Assembly: GCA_002238565.1 (NCBI GenBank)
Contig: MPMP01000007.1
Location: forward strand, 22,122-86,121
DNA length: 64,000 nucleotides
Reading direction: 5' to 3'
DNA from: Albidovulum sp. bin36
GTDB lineage: Bacteria; Pseudomonadota; Alphaproteobacteria; Rhodobacterales; Rhodobacteraceae
Part shown: positions 45,641 to 55,539 of the stretch, piece by piece
How the letters are laid out: every line of letters begins with the position of its first letter
How positions within the stretch are numbered: the stretch's first letter is position 1
The notes under the pieces: model-generated
What the model saw: the letters and a program-made list of their open reading frames with translations, nothing else
The model's database searches: none
Told to the model about the DNA's origin: nothing
Translations under genes and position numbers: made by a program

Positions 45641-46378
45641 CTACCGAATTCGTCGCGGCGCGGAACTCCTCGATTGAACAATTGCCTCCGCCGCTCGCTC
45701 CAGAAACCGCTTCGGCAGAATCGCCACGATGCCCGAAGAGGAAAACTTCAGCTCCACCAAGCCTCCCGAAGCTTCATTGGAAGTGCCGACTCGTCCAGTC
45801 GGCGAGAACAGCAGCTGTTCGAAAGACCACTTGAGTCCGCTTCCCGAACCGCAAACCTCGGCGAACGGAAACAAGGAAACCCTCGTTCCCTGCGGCAGTT
45901 CGATCGCGAAGCTCGATCCCAATGCGAAGCAAACGTCGAATTCTCCGACCAGCAAAATGGCACTTTCATAATTCGCGGCGAGAACATTGAAATTCGCCAG
46001 TTCGTGATCCAGCCTCGCGCCGGTAAAGCCGACCGCGACGTAGAGCGGCGCGTCGACGTTCGCCACGCACTTGGCGAAATCGGTGCTTTCCTGCTCATCG
46101 ATTCGAACTATTCGATTTTCGGGAATTCGCGACAATTCGGACTCTCCCAGCGAATCGAGATCCCCGACGACCGCGTCGGGCATGCGCCCGAATTCCAGCG
46201 CCGCGGTCGCGCCGCCGTCGGCGGCGACAACGAATCGGGCGATGCGCAATGCGTTCGCCAGGTCGCCTTCGAAAATCCTTCCGCCGCCGACGATCGCCAC
46301 CGGTTCCGATACGGATACTGGAAGCTTCAACGCCGAATTCCCGGAATCGCGCAATCCCTCCTCGATATGCCTAGACAA
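45641..46378 (-). CDS. Thiamine pyrophosphokinase
   Basis: The 245-residue enzyme converts thiamine and ATP to thiamine diphosphate. [34 protein letters not shown] and [14 protein letters not shown] are the TPK catalytic and ATP-binding motifs, followed by a beta-rich C-terminal domain. The frame starts with a TTG (46378) that overlaps the pyrG stop; a later start is conceivable because the first ~25 residues are not conserved. Confidence 0.9.
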   Translation of the reverse strand: MSRHIEEGLRDSGNSALKLPVSVSEPVAIVGGGRIFEGDLANALRIARFVVAADGGATAALEFGRMPDAVVGDLDSLGESELSRIPENRIVRIDEQESTDFAKCVANVDAPLYVAVGFTGARLDHELANFNVLAANYESAILLVGEFDVCFALGSSFAIELPQGTRVSLFPFAEVCGSGSGLKWSFEQLLFSPTGRVGTSNEASGGLVELKFSSSGIVAILPKRFLERAAEAIVQSRSSAPRRIR

Positions 46379-48029
46379 GCCGCGACTGCTCTTTTGCCGC
46401 CCGAATGAAATCGGCGAAGAGCGGATGAGGCTCGAAGGGCCTGGATTTGAGCTCGGGATGGAACTGCACTCCGATAAACCAGGGATGATTCGAAATCTCG
46501 ACGATTTCGGGCAGTTTCCCGTCCGGCGACATGCCGGAGAATGACAAGCCGTGCTTCTCGAGCAGCGCCTTGTACTTTACGTCGACTTCATAGCGGTGCC
46601 GATGCCTTTCGGAGATTTCCGTCGCGCGATAAATATCCGCGACTCTGCTGCCGTGCGAAAGGCTGGCCGAATAGGCCCCTAGCCGCATGGTCCCGCCCTT
46701 CAAGTCGTCCGGCTTCCTGCTTTGAGTCTCGCCGTCCTGCTCCCATTGCTTCAAGTGAAAGACGACCCGGCTAAAACTCTTCCGCGCCTCCCCTCCCTCC
46801 GATCTATCGTGATCGAATTCTTCGGATCCCGCGTCGTCCAATCCGGCCAGATTGCGCGCGGCTTCAATAACCGCCATCTGCATTCCGAAGCAAATTCCGA
46901 AAAACGGCACTAGCTTGTGGCGCGCGAATTTCGCGGCGCAGATCTTTCCTTCGCTACCTCGCACGCCGAATCCGCCCGGGATAAGAATCGCATGGACTCC
47001 CTCCAAATGCAGCGAAGGATCCTCGCTTTCAAAAATCTCGGCTTGAATCCATTTTGCCGAAACCTTGACTCGATTCGCGATGCCGCCGTGCGACAGCGCC
47101 TCGTCGATTGACTTGTACGCGTCGCCGAGCTCGGTATATTTTCCCACGACGGCGACCCGTACGGAGCCTTCGGCATTGTTCATCCTTTCCGTAACGTCGT
47201 TCCATCTTGAAAGGTCGGGCCGCGGCGCCGGATCGATTCCGAACGCGTCGATGACGGCCCCGTCGAGGCCCTCCTCGTGATACGCGACAGGCGCCTCGTA
47301 GATCGACGACAGATCCGGCGCGGAAACGACGGCGCCGGGGCTAACGTTGCAAAATAGCGAAATCTTTTCTCGGACCTTTTCGGGCAGCGGCCCTTGCGAT
47401 CTGCAAACCAATATGTCCGGCGAAATCCCGATCGATCTCAATTCCTTGACGGAATGCTGCGTCGGCTTGGTCTTCAGCTCGTTGCAGGATTCTATGAAAG
47501 GCACCAGCGTGAGGTGGAGGAATATGCATTGGCGCGGCTGGCGCTCCTGAGAAAACTGCCTGATCGCCTCGAAAAACGGCAGCCCCTCGATATCGCCGAC
47601 CGTGCCCCCGATTTCGCAGAGCATGAAGTCCACTTCGCCGTCGCCGCAAGCGATGAAGTCCTTGATTTCGTTGGTTACATGCGGAATCACCTGTATCGTC
47701 TCGCCGAGATACTTGCCTCGCCGCTCCTTTTCCAAAACCTGCGAATATATTTTTCCGGATGAAATCGAATCGGACTTCCGCGCGGCGACCCCCGTAAATC
47801 TCTCGTAGTGGCCGAGATCCAAATCCGTTTCCGCGCCGTCGTCCGTCACATAGACTTCGCCGTGTTCGAAGGGGCTCATCGTTCCCGGGTCGACGTTCAG
47901 ATACGGATCGAGCTTTCGAAGCCGGACCGTATAGCCGCGAGATTGAAGCAGTGCTCCGAGAGCAGCCGACGCAAGTCCCTTGCCCAAGGATGACACGACC
48001 CCTCCGGTAATGAATACGTACCTAGTCAT
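46371..48029 (-). CDS. pyrG: CTP synthase
   Basis: The 552-residue enzyme aminates UTP to CTP. The N-terminal synthetase domain has [19 protein letters not shown] and the substrate motifs [19 protein letters not shown] and [15 protein letters not shown]. The C-terminal glutamine amidotransferase domain has FGVRGSEG, nucleophile Cys in [10 protein letters not shown] and the His-Glu pair in VQFHPE. Length and order are standard. It follows secG in the same direction, as in many alphaproteobacteria. Confidence 0.96.
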   Translation of the reverse strand: MTRYVFITGGVVSSLGKGLASAALGALLQSRGYTVRLRKLDPYLNVDPGTMSPFEHGEVYVTDDGAETDLDLGHYERFTGVAARKSDSISSGKIYSQVLEKERRGKYLGETIQVIPHVTNEIKDFIACGDGEVDFMLCEIGGTVGDIEGLPFFEAIRQFSQERQPRQCIFLHLTLVPFIESCNELKTKPTQHSVKELRSIGISPDILVCRSQGPLPEKVREKISLFCNVSPGAVVSAPDLSSIYEAPVAYHEEGLDGAVIDAFGIDPAPRPDLSRWNDVTERMNNAEGSVRVAVVGKYTELGDAYKSIDEALSHGGIANRVKVSAKWIQAEIFESEDPSLHLEGVHAILIPGGFGVRGSEGKICAAKFARHKLVPFFGICFGMQMAVIEAARNLAGLDDAGSEEFDHDRSEGGEARKSFSRVVFHLKQWEQDGETQSRKPDDLKGGTMRLGAYSASLSHGSRVADIYRATEISERHRHRYEVDVKYKALLEKHGLSFSGMSPDGKLPEIVEISNHPWFIGVQFHPELKSRPFEPHPLFADFIRAAKEQSRLV

Positions 48030-48349
48030 CTCTTTCGGATCCCCGCGAATTTGCGCGATTTGAATTCGTGATTTTCGGTTGCTTCACGGGATTCGGAGAT
48101 TAACTCCTCGACGCGAATTCAGCAATTCGAATCTGTCGAAAGACTCGAAATTTCGACCGGATGCGCTTTTTCGTTCGCCTCGAAGGCGCGTCCGCCACGC
48201 AGGAGCGGTCAATCGCGAGAATTTTTTCCGGCAAACTCCGGTCCGGCATGCGAACCGCCGGCCGAAGCGAACCTGAAACCGGAACTCGTCGCTCGGCTAG
48301 CCCTCGCGGGCGCAGCTGCGAAAAAAGGGGCGGATGGCCCTCGAACGAA
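48030..48349. other. Intergenic region between secG and pyrG
   Basis: About 320 bases with no gene; presumably it contains the pyrG leader. Nothing recognisable. Confidence 0.4.
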
Positions 48350-48715
48350 TTATTCGGCTTTGGGAGGTGAGGCCGGCGCGTCCGGAAGCACGGGCGGCAG
48401 CAGCGAATCGCCCAAGGTCTGATCGGCGGGGTCTTCGGCCCCTGGCGAGCTGATGGCATCGACCCCGACTCTTTCGATTACGGAATCACCCGCCTGCTCT
48501 CGAGCGGTCAGAATGGTTAGCGCGAGGGAAGTCGCCAGGAATGCTGCTGCGACCAGCCAAGTCACCTTGCCTAGCGCGGTCGCGGCCTGGCGCCCCGTCA
48601 TCACTCCACCTCCGCCGCCGATTCCTAGCCCGCCGCCCTCGGAACGTTGAAGGAGTACGATTCCGATCAGGATCAGCGCGAGAATCAATTGGATGACGAG
48701 TGCAACGTTGCTCAT
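48350..48715 (-). CDS. secG: Preprotein translocase subunit SecG
   Basis: The 121-residue subunit of the SecYEG channel has two membrane helices: NVALVIQLILALILIGIVLLQ, then the glycine-rich RSEGGGLGIGGGGG loop, and WLVAAAFLATSLALTILT. The C-terminal tail is acidic/proline-rich. I start at MSNVAL (48715); the open frame extends 11 codons further upstream. Its neighbour pyrG supports the call. Confidence 0.93.
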   Translation of the reverse strand: MSNVALVIQLILALILIGIVLLQRSEGGGLGIGGGGGVMTGRQAATALGKVTWLVAAAFLATSLALTILTAREQAGDSVIERVGVDAISSPGAEDPADQTLGDSLLPPVLPDAPASPPKAE

Positions 48716-48972
48716 TATCGACCTGGCCGTCTGCGGTCCGCCATTCAAAGCGAACGGGTATCATGTATGCGTTTGTCGCCCGAGCTTCAAGCGCCTTGTC
48801 TGCGTTAATTCCACTGAATGGAAACGTATCGGGATTGCCGAGATCTCGAGGCGCTTTCGGTGAAAGGATTCGCGGCACGCCCGCCGGCCCGGGAGAATGC
48901 CGAATTCGGTTGCCGCTCCGCGCCAATGACGATATCCGACGCTGAAATCAGGCAAGACAGGATTCCGTAACA

Positions 48973-50268
48973 TTGGCCAACATAGTAGCCGTCGGCCTCC
49001 AATGGGGAGACGAAGGCAAAGGGAAGATCGTCGATTTCCTTGCCGCCGACGCGGATATCGTCATTCGGTTCCAGGGCGGGCACAATGCGGGCCATACGCT
49101 TGTCGTGGATGATCGCGTCTTCAAGCTTTCGCTGCTGCCGTCGGGCGTGATTCGGCCCGGGGTGATGTCGCTAATCGGCAGCGGAGTCGTGATCGACCCC
49201 TGGGTGCTGGTCGACGAAATCGAGTCGCTCGATTCAATGGGGATCGCCGTCAGCGAGCGAAACCTGGCAATCGCCAGCAATGCGTCGCTGATTCTTCCCG
49301 TGCACGCGGAACTCGACATAATGCGGGAAGAGAGGGCTGGAAAATCCAAAATCGGAACAACAGGCCGCGGAATCGGCCCCGCCTATGAAGACAAGGTTGG
49401 CCGACGCGCAATCAGGGTTTGCGACCTGGCTTCCGAAAAGACGATTCGCCAAAGGCTTGACGGGCTGCTTGAGCACCACGCGGCGCTGCGAAAGGGCTTC
49501 GGGATGAATGCTCCCGATGCGCGGCGGATTTATGAAAGCCTTCTGGAGGTCGCGCCCAAAATCCTGCGCTACGCCAAGCCTATTTGGGAAATTTTGCACG
49601 ATGCGCGGAATTCGAACATGAACGTGCTTTTCGAGGGAGCCCAGGGAACCTTTCTCGATATCGATTTCGGAACCTACCCGTTCGTTACGTCTTCGTCTAC
49701 TGTCGCGGCGAATGCGTTTACCGGTACCGGAGCCTCGCCCAGCGCTCGCGACCGCGTGCTGGGAATCTGCAAAGCCTATTCGACGCGGGTCGGATCCGGC
49801 CCGTTTCCGACGGAGCTGAACGACGGCACGGGCAATCGGCTGGCCGAGGTCGGACGCGAAACGGGCACGGTTACGGGAAGGCTTCGGCGCTGCGGCTGGC
49901 TTGACGCCGCCATGGTCCGGCAAGCCTGCCGCATTTCGGGAGCCGATGCCGTCGCATTGACCAAGATAGACGTATTGGACGGCATGAGCGAGATAAAGAT
50001 CGGCGTCGGCTACGACATCGACGGCGAATTCAGAGAGTTTCTGCCGCCGCTCGCCGACGAGCAGGCGCGGGCAAGGCCGGTCTATGAAACGTTGCCGGGC
50101 TGGACAGAACCGACCTCGAACGCAAGGCGCCTCGAAGACCTTCCCGCGAATTCCCTGGCATATATCCGTCGAATAGAAGCTTTGATCGAATGCCCGGTCA
50201 AAATCCTCTCGACGTCGCCTGGGCGCGACGCCACTATCGTTTTGGACAATCTGTTCCGGGAGCCGTGA
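48973..50268 (+). CDS. purA: Adenylosuccinate synthetase
   Basis: The 431-residue enzyme makes adenylosuccinate from IMP, GTP and aspartate. Motifs include WGDEGKGKIVD (11-21) with catalytic Asp13, GGHNAGHTLVV with His41, TTGRGIGPAYEDK, EGAQGTFLDIDFGTYPFVTSS and RVGSGPFPTEL. The start is a TTG with AGGAT upstream; MANIVAVGLQWGDEG is the canonical N-terminus. The DUF2842 gene starts two bases after its stop. Confidence 0.96.
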   Translation: MANIVAVGLQWGDEGKGKIVDFLAADADIVIRFQGGHNAGHTLVVDDRVFKLSLLPSGVIRPGVMSLIGSGVVIDPWVLVDEIESLDSMGIAVSERNLAIASNASLILPVHAELDIMREERAGKSKIGTTGRGIGPAYEDKVGRRAIRVCDLASEKTIRQRLDGLLEHHAALRKGFGMNAPDARRIYESLLEVAPKILRYAKPIWEILHDARNSNMNVLFEGAQGTFLDIDFGTYPFVTSSSTVAANAFTGTGASPSARDRVLGICKAYSTRVGSGPFPTELNDGTGNRLAEVGRETGTVTGRLRRCGWLDAAMVRQACRISGADAVALTKIDVLDGMSEIKIGVGYDIDGEFREFLPPLADEQARARPVYETLPGWTEPTSNARRLEDLPANSLAYIRRIEALIECPVKILSTSPGRDATIVLDNLFREP

Positions 50269-50270
50269 GC

Positions 50271-50474
50271 ATGTCGAAAAAGGCGCGTCGCCGCTGGACC
50301 CTTTTCCTGCTATGCGTCATTGGACCGGTCTACATCGTCGCGGCGGTCAACCTCGTCGACCTGATCGAGCGGCCGCACGTCCTTGTCGAGCTTGGAATCT
50401 ACGCGTCGCTCGGAATCTTATGGATTCTACCGTTCAGGTCGCTTTTTCGGGGCATTTCAAGCAAGGACGAATGA
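50271..50474 (+). CDS. DUF2842 small membrane protein
   Basis: The 67-residue protein has two membrane helices (residues 9-31 and 40-58; LCVIGPVYIVAAVNLVDLIE and GILWILPFRSLFRG). The sequence fits DUF2842, a family largely confined to alphaproteobacteria and often next to purA. Function unknown. It starts two bases after purA, clearly in the same operon. Confidence 0.85.
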   Translation: MSKKARRRWTLFLLCVIGPVYIVAAVNLVDLIERPHVLVELGIYASLGILWILPFRSLFRGISSKDE

Positions 50475-50688
50475 GATTGACCGAATTCAGGGAGATCGAT
50501 GAATGGCGCGCGGTATCGGCCGCCCGCTCCGGCGCGGAGCCGCGTTTCAGGTGCCGGCGGCGAGCAAAATGCAAACGGCGCCCGAACGCGCGGCCAAAAG
50601 AAGTTTCGTCGACGGTTTTGACACGCGCAATTCTCGAAGTATTGTGGCGCTGCCGCCGACCGGGCGGCGGTCGACGGACAATTTGAAA

Positions 50689-51144
50689 ATGCTTTCGTCG
50701 CTTTTGAAAAGGCTAGCAAGTCCTCCGAGGGCCGAGGCTCCGGCGGATTCCGGGCACGAACGGGCGCGGCTCGCCTTGGCCGCCCTGCTCATTCGCGTGG
50801 CGCGTTCAGACCGGGACTACGCCGAACAGGAAAAGTCGCAAATAGATATAGTTCTCTCCCGGCGATTCGGCCTGCAGGCCGGCGAAGCGGAAAATCTTCG
50901 CCTCAGGGCGGAGAAAATTGAAGAGGAGGCTCTCGATTCCGTTCAATTCACGCGAGCCATAAAGGAGTCGGTGCCGTTTGAGGAAAGATTCGGAATTGTC
51001 GAGGAACTCTGGGAAGTCGCGCTTGCGGACGGAACGAGAGATCACGACGAGGACGGGATCATGAGGCTCGCGGTCAAGCTCCTCGGCGTTAACGACCGAG
51101 ACAGCGCATTGGCGCGCCAAAGCGCGGCCAAGCGCATAGGATGA
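50689..51144 (+). CDS. TerB-like tellurite-resistance domain protein
   Basis: The 151-residue, all-helical protein has the TerB-like pattern: RLALAALLIRVARSDRDYAEQEKSQIDIVL, then VEELWEVALADGTRDHDEDGIMRLAVKLLGV, two acidic helix-loop-helix halves that may bind metal. The role of stand-alone members is unknown. I start at MLSSLLKRL (ATG 50689); the open frame continues 62 codons upstream but is arginine-rich and not family-like. It overlaps the next gene by four bases (ATGA). Confidence 0.82.
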   Translation: MLSSLLKRLASPPRAEAPADSGHERARLALAALLIRVARSDRDYAEQEKSQIDIVLSRRFGLQAGEAENLRLRAEKIEEEALDSVQFTRAIKESVPFEERFGIVEELWEVALADGTRDHDEDGIMRLAVKLLGVNDRDSALARQSAAKRIG

Positions 51145-51905
51145 TCGCTAGCCTTCCGATGTACGACCGGCCGGAAACCGAAGAATCTTTCGACCGGCTT
51201 TGGGCGCATATCCGCAGCCGTCTTCAAGACGGCGGCCTCCGGGCGCCCAGACGCCTGGTCAGAGGGCATCGCGCGGCTGAACTCGCATGGACGGACGAAA
51301 ACCTGCTGCTTTCGCAGACGTGCGGGCTGCCCTTGAGAACATTCCTAAAGGGCAAGGCGACCCTGGTCGGAACTCCGGACTACGGGCACCGCGAAACCCC
51401 GCCGGGATATTACTTCAGCTGCCTGGTTGCCCGGGTCGGAGACGAGCGGCGCGAATTTCGGCAGTTCGACGGATGCCGCCTCGCATACAATGCGCAATCC
51501 TCTCAATCGGGATGGGCCGCGCCGCTAGCGGAAGCCCGGAGAATCGGCATTGAATTCGGCAGCCTTCTTGAAACCGGCAGCCATTTGTCTTCGGCCCGAG
51601 CGGTCGCGGAACGCCGCGCCGATCTTGCCGCCCTGGACGCGAACTCGTGGCGGCTGATGCGGCGATTCGACAGCTTCGCAGCTTCGCTTCGCGAGGTCGG
51701 CAGGACCGTCCCGACGCCGGGACTGCCCTTTATTACCGCGTTTCCGGAATTGGCGAATGATCTATTCGTCGCGATCACGGAGTCCTTGACGCTGCTCCAG
51801 GGCGACGACGCTGAAATAATCGGATACAGGAGGCTGGCAAATTTGACCGCGGAGCAATATGAGGCCGTCGGAAATCCTTCCGCCGCCGCGCCGGCAACAT
51901 CGTAG
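51141..51905 (+). CDS. PhnD-like phosphonate/phosphite-binding family protein without export signal
   Basis: The 254-residue protein starts MIASLPMYDRPETEESFDRLW and continues with ENLLLSQTCGLPLRTFL and VARVGDERREFRQFDGCRLAYNAQSSQSGWAAPL, the pattern of PhnD-like (PF12974-type) proteins. It has no signal peptide and no ABC permease or ATPase nearby, so it is probably a cytosolic ligand-binding relative rather than a transporter component (inference). It overlaps the TerB-like gene by four bases, suggesting a shared transcript. Confidence 0.8.
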   Translation: MIASLPMYDRPETEESFDRLWAHIRSRLQDGGLRAPRRLVRGHRAAELAWTDENLLLSQTCGLPLRTFLKGKATLVGTPDYGHRETPPGYYFSCLVARVGDERREFRQFDGCRLAYNAQSSQSGWAAPLAEARRIGIEFGSLLETGSHLSSARAVAERRADLAALDANSWRLMRRFDSFAASLREVGRTVPTPGLPFITAFPELANDLFVAITESLTLLQGDDAEIIGYRRLANLTAEQYEAVGNPSAAAPATS

Positions 51906-51995
51906 CGCGGCGGCCCGGCCGACGGCTCCGAATCGCGTTTACGCAGCTGTTTGCGCCTAGGCGATGAAGCCCGAATCAATCAGCGAGGAATGACA

Positions 51996-52706
51996 GTGCG
52001 GATTGGAATTTTGCAAACCGGCCATGTCGTCGAAGACCTCAAACCGGATTTCGGCGACTACGACGACATGTTCAGCCGCCTGCTGGGCGGGAGGGGATTC
52101 GACTTTCAAACATGGAACGTCGTTGACGGCGAACTTCCCGATTCGCATTCGGACGCGGACGGCTGGCTGATAACGGGATCCAGATTCGCGGTCTACGAGG
52201 ATCACGACTGGATCCAGCCGCTGGCCGCGTTTCTGCGCGGCTGCTACGACGCGGCTTCGCCGGTGGCGGGAATTTGCTTCGGCCACCAAATCCTGGCTCA
52301 TGCCTTGGGCGGACGGGTAGAAAAATTCAAGGGCGGCTGGTCCGTCGGCCTCAACGAGTACGAATTCAAGGGACGCCGCGTCAAGCTCAATGCCTGGCAC
52401 CAGGATCAAGTCGTCGAACCGCCCGCCGGCGCGAAAGTTGCTGGAACGAGCCCAAATTGCGAGTTCGCCATGCTCGAGTACGGCGGCAGGGCGATTTCCA
52501 TTCAGCCGCATCCGGAATTCGACGGCGGATTCATTGCAAGGCTTATCGAATTGAGAGGCCGAGGCATTGTTCCGGATGAACTTCTTCGCGAAGCCATCGA
52601 CCGTCTCGGCAACCCGTCGGATTCCGATTTTGTCGCCTCGGAAATCGCCGAATTCTTCCTGAATCCGAGCGCGTGCGCGAACGGCGCGCAAAACCCCGGC
52701 TTGTGA
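51996..52706 (+). CDS. Class I glutamine amidotransferase (GuaA-like domain, stand-alone)
   Basis: The 236-residue protein has catalytic Cys94 in AGICFGHQIL and the His172/Glu174 pair in IQPHPEF. Stand-alone members include gamma-glutamyl-GABA-type hydrolases and GMP-synthase-like amidotransferases. I chose the GTG at 51996 because GAGGAA lies six bases before it; the ATG at 51990 sits directly on that ribosome site. It is upstream of the methylated-amine genes, but a 357-base gap intervenes. Confidence 0.85.
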   Translation: MRIGILQTGHVVEDLKPDFGDYDDMFSRLLGGRGFDFQTWNVVDGELPDSHSDADGWLITGSRFAVYEDHDWIQPLAAFLRGCYDAASPVAGICFGHQILAHALGGRVEKFKGGWSVGLNEYEFKGRRVKLNAWHQDQVVEPPAGAKVAGTSPNCEFAMLEYGGRAISIQPHPEFDGGFIARLIELRGRGIVPDELLREAIDRLGNPSDSDFVASEIAEFFLNPSACANGAQNPGL

Positions 52707-53063
52707 ATTTCCAATTTTTTTCGCCTGCGGGAACGATCTATCCGAATTCCACTTGTCGGCAACCGGTCGCAGCCCGCGTCGCTCGATTCTTAACTCCCGG
52801 TTCGCAATGCCGGCATTCCGCCGCCGGGCGCTCTAGCCAATGTCGCGCCGACGCTAAAAATTTCTTGCTATTCCGATAGTTCGCATCATACTTGCGATTC
52901 GTGGGGAATAAATCGGCGGAGCGTCGCAGCCTGGGCGCGAAGAGGAGAACGGCGGCATTTATCGGGATGCCAACAATACGGAGAACAGGAATTTCTCGCT
53001 TGACGGCTTAAAGCGCGGCAGACCGCGATTCAATGGCTCCGAGCGGCAGACAAGGGCGAATCG
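52707..53063. other. Intergenic region upstream of the DMGDH-like operon
   Basis: 357 bases without a gene, presumably holding the promoter of the three-gene operon. TTGCTA...CATACT with 16-base spacing near 52863-52890 is a weak promoter candidate. No glycine riboswitch signature was found. Confidence 0.4.
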
Positions 53064-55505
53064 ATGGCGGATAGAACGGGGCAGGCGCGTGTCGTTATTA
53101 TTGGAGGCGGGGCTGTCGGCGCATCCTGCCTCTACCATCTGGCGCTAGCAGGCTGGAGCGACTGCCTGCTTCTGGAGAAGAACGAGCTAACAGCCGGTTC
53201 GACATGGCATTCGGCAGGCAACGTGCCGACGTTTTCTTCATCCTGGTCGATTATGAACGTCCAGCGCTATTCGGCCGAGCTATATCGCGGCCTGGCCGAC
53301 GCAGTCGACTATCCGATGAACTACAACGTAACCGGATCGCTTCGCCTGGGGCACACTCCCGAACGAATGATCGAATTCCGCAAGGTACATGGCATGGGCC
53401 GGTATCAGGGAATGGATTTGGAACTGCTGGGCGCGAACGAGCTTCGCTCGCGTTATCCGTTCCTGGAAACTCACGACTTGACAGGCGCGCTCTACGATCC
53501 CTGCGACGGGGATATAGACCCGTCGCAACTGACCCAGGCTCTAGCCAAGGGCGCCCGAGACCTCGGCGCGAGGATTGAAAGATTTCGGCCGGCTACCGGC
53601 GCGCGACGCGAGGGCGGCGAATGGATCGTGGAAACGCCCAAAGGCGAAATTAGGTGCGAGTTCGTTGTCAACGCCGCGGGCTATTATGCCCGGGAAGTCG
53701 GAAAAATGTTCGGTCGCGACGTGCCGATGGTCGCCATGAGCCACCAGTACATGGTGTTCGAAGAAATTCCCGAACTCAAGGAATGGTCGCAGGAAGCCGG
53801 AAAAAAACTGCCTCTTCTTCGCGACGTCGATTCTTCGTACTATCTTCGCCAGGAAAAGTTCGGGATGAATCTGGGTCCCTACGAGCGCGGATGCCGCGCC
53901 CACTGGATCGACGACGGCGACCCGATGCCGGACGACTTCTCGTTCCAGCTTTATCCCGACGATCTGGATAGGCTCGAATGGTACCTCGACGATGCCGTGG
54001 CAAGAGTGCCGATTCTTGGAACCGCCGGATTGAGCAAGGTCATCAACGGCCCGATTCCGTACGCACCGGACGGGAATCCCTTGATCGGGCCGATGCCGGG
54101 CGTTCCAAACGCCTTCGAAGCCTGCGTTTTCACTTTCGGAATCTGCCAGGCGGGCGGCGCGGGAAAGGTCCTGGCCGAATGGCTAACGGAGGGCGAAACC
54201 GAGTGGGACATGTGGTCCTGCGATCCTCGCCGCTACACCGCCTACGCCGACCGCGACTACTGCATTGCCAAGGCCAAGGAAGTTTACGGGCACGAATACG
54301 CGATTCATTTTCCCTGGCACCGCTGGCCCGCCGGCAAGGACAAGAAGCTTTCGCCTCTGCATGGCAGAATCCTGGAGCTCGGGGGGCAGATGGGCGCCTA
54401 CAACGGATGGGAGCGGGCCAACTGGTTCGCGCGGCCCGGCGACGACACCTCGGAGGAAGCAACCCAACGCTGGACGCGCTCGGGTCCTTGGGAGCGGAGA
54501 ATCAGGGAGGAATGCGAAGCGGTGCGAGACTCGGCCGGCGTACTGGACCTTCCGGGATTCGCGCGCTTCAACCTTTCGGGCGACGGCGCCGCCGACTGGC
54601 TTCGCACGAGAATTGCCGGGGGGCTTCCCGCCCCGGGGCGCTTGAACCTTGCCTATTTTTCGGACGGCCGCGGAAGGATCGTGACGGAAATGTCGGTTCT
54701 TCGGCACGCGGACAATCACTTCACGCTTATCACCGCCGCCGGAGCGGAGTGGCACGATTTGGAACTCTTGCAAAAGAATTCGCCCGAAGATGCCGAATTT
54801 TCGATTTCCAACTGTACCGAAGACTATTCGACTCTGATCGTTACGGGGCCGGACTGCCGAAAGCTGTTCGAATCCATCGCCCCCGAAGCCGATCTTGAGC
54901 TGCCCTGGCTCTCTCATCAAATTGCGCAGGTGGCGGGCGTCGATGCCGCGCTGGCCCGGGTTAGCTACGCCGGCGAGCTGGGATGGGAAATTCACGCCGA
55001 AATGCAGCACATGCCCAAGCTCTACGAAGCCGTGCTGGAAGCCGGCGCCAAGCCGTTTGGAATGTGGGCGCTCGACAGCCTGAGAATCGAGAAGGGCTAT
55101 CGCGCCTGGAAAGGCGACTTATCGACGGACTACTCGCTTCTCGAAGGCGGCCTGGATCGATTCATCCGGTTCGGCAAGCCGCAGGAATTTCCGGGGCGGC
55201 TCGCTCTGCTGAAGGAAAAGCAGGCGGGCGTAAAGAAGAAGTTTGCGACGCTCGTCGTAGATGCGGGCGAATACGACGCTCCCTACATGTCGACAATCTG
55301 GAAGGATGGGCGGGTCGTCGGCGAAACCACGTCCGGCGCCTGGGGATACCGGGTCGGAGCGTCGATAGCGCTGGCCATGGTCGAGTCGCGGCATGCCGTG
55401 CCCGGAACAAGCCTCGAGATCGAGATTTACGGCGAATCTTATTCAGCCGTCGTGCAGGAGGACAAGCCGCTGTGGGACCCCGGCAACCTGCGTTTGCGGG
55501 CCTGA
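53064..55505 (+). CDS. Dimethylglycine/sarcosine dehydrogenase-like flavoprotein with aminomethyltransferase domain (1)
   Basis: The 813-residue protein has an N-terminal FAD domain (VVIIGGGAVGAS, 10-21) with His49 in GSTWHSAG, the residue that carries covalent FAD in DMGDH/SARDH, and a C-terminal GcvT-like domain (~430-800) with FARFNLSG, SYAGELGWEIH and ALDSLRIEKGYRAW. Such enzymes oxidatively demethylate N-methyl amino acids and pass the one-carbon unit to tetrahydrofolate. No export signal is present. The next gene encodes a second protein of the same architecture 34 bases later. Confidence 0.88.
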   Translation: MADRTGQARVVIIGGGAVGASCLYHLALAGWSDCLLLEKNELTAGSTWHSAGNVPTFSSSWSIMNVQRYSAELYRGLADAVDYPMNYNVTGSLRLGHTPERMIEFRKVHGMGRYQGMDLELLGANELRSRYPFLETHDLTGALYDPCDGDIDPSQLTQALAKGARDLGARIERFRPATGARREGGEWIVETPKGEIRCEFVVNAAGYYAREVGKMFGRDVPMVAMSHQYMVFEEIPELKEWSQEAGKKLPLLRDVDSSYYLRQEKFGMNLGPYERGCRAHWIDDGDPMPDDFSFQLYPDDLDRLEWYLDDAVARVPILGTAGLSKVINGPIPYAPDGNPLIGPMPGVPNAFEACVFTFGICQAGGAGKVLAEWLTEGETEWDMWSCDPRRYTAYADRDYCIAKAKEVYGHEYAIHFPWHRWPAGKDKKLSPLHGRILELGGQMGAYNGWERANWFARPGDDTSEEATQRWTRSGPWERRIREECEAVRDSAGVLDLPGFARFNLSGDGAADWLRTRIAGGLPAPGRLNLAYFSDGRGRIVTEMSVLRHADNHFTLITAAGAEWHDLELLQKNSPEDAEFSISNCTEDYSTLIVTGPDCRKLFESIAPEADLELPWLSHQIAQVAGVDAALARVSYAGELGWEIHAEMQHMPKLYEAVLEAGAKPFGMWALDSLRIEKGYRAWKGDLSTDYSLLEGGLDRFIRFGKPQEFPGRLALLKEKQAGVKKKFATLVVDAGEYDAPYMSTIWKDGRVVGETTSGAWGYRVGASIALAMVESRHAVPGTSLEIEIYGESYSAVVQEDKPLWDPGNLRLRA

Positions 55506-55539
55506 AGCTGCGAATCGCAGCTAGCGGAGAAAGCGGCGA

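Noticed and set aside
45587..46408. A 273-codon plus-strand frame over the thiamine pyrophosphokinase gene
   Set aside because: It is antisense to a gene with full TPK motifs, and its peptide is low-complexity.
52707..53063. Glycine riboswitch upstream of the DMGDH-like operon
   Set aside because: No tandem glycine-aptamer signature was visible in the leader.
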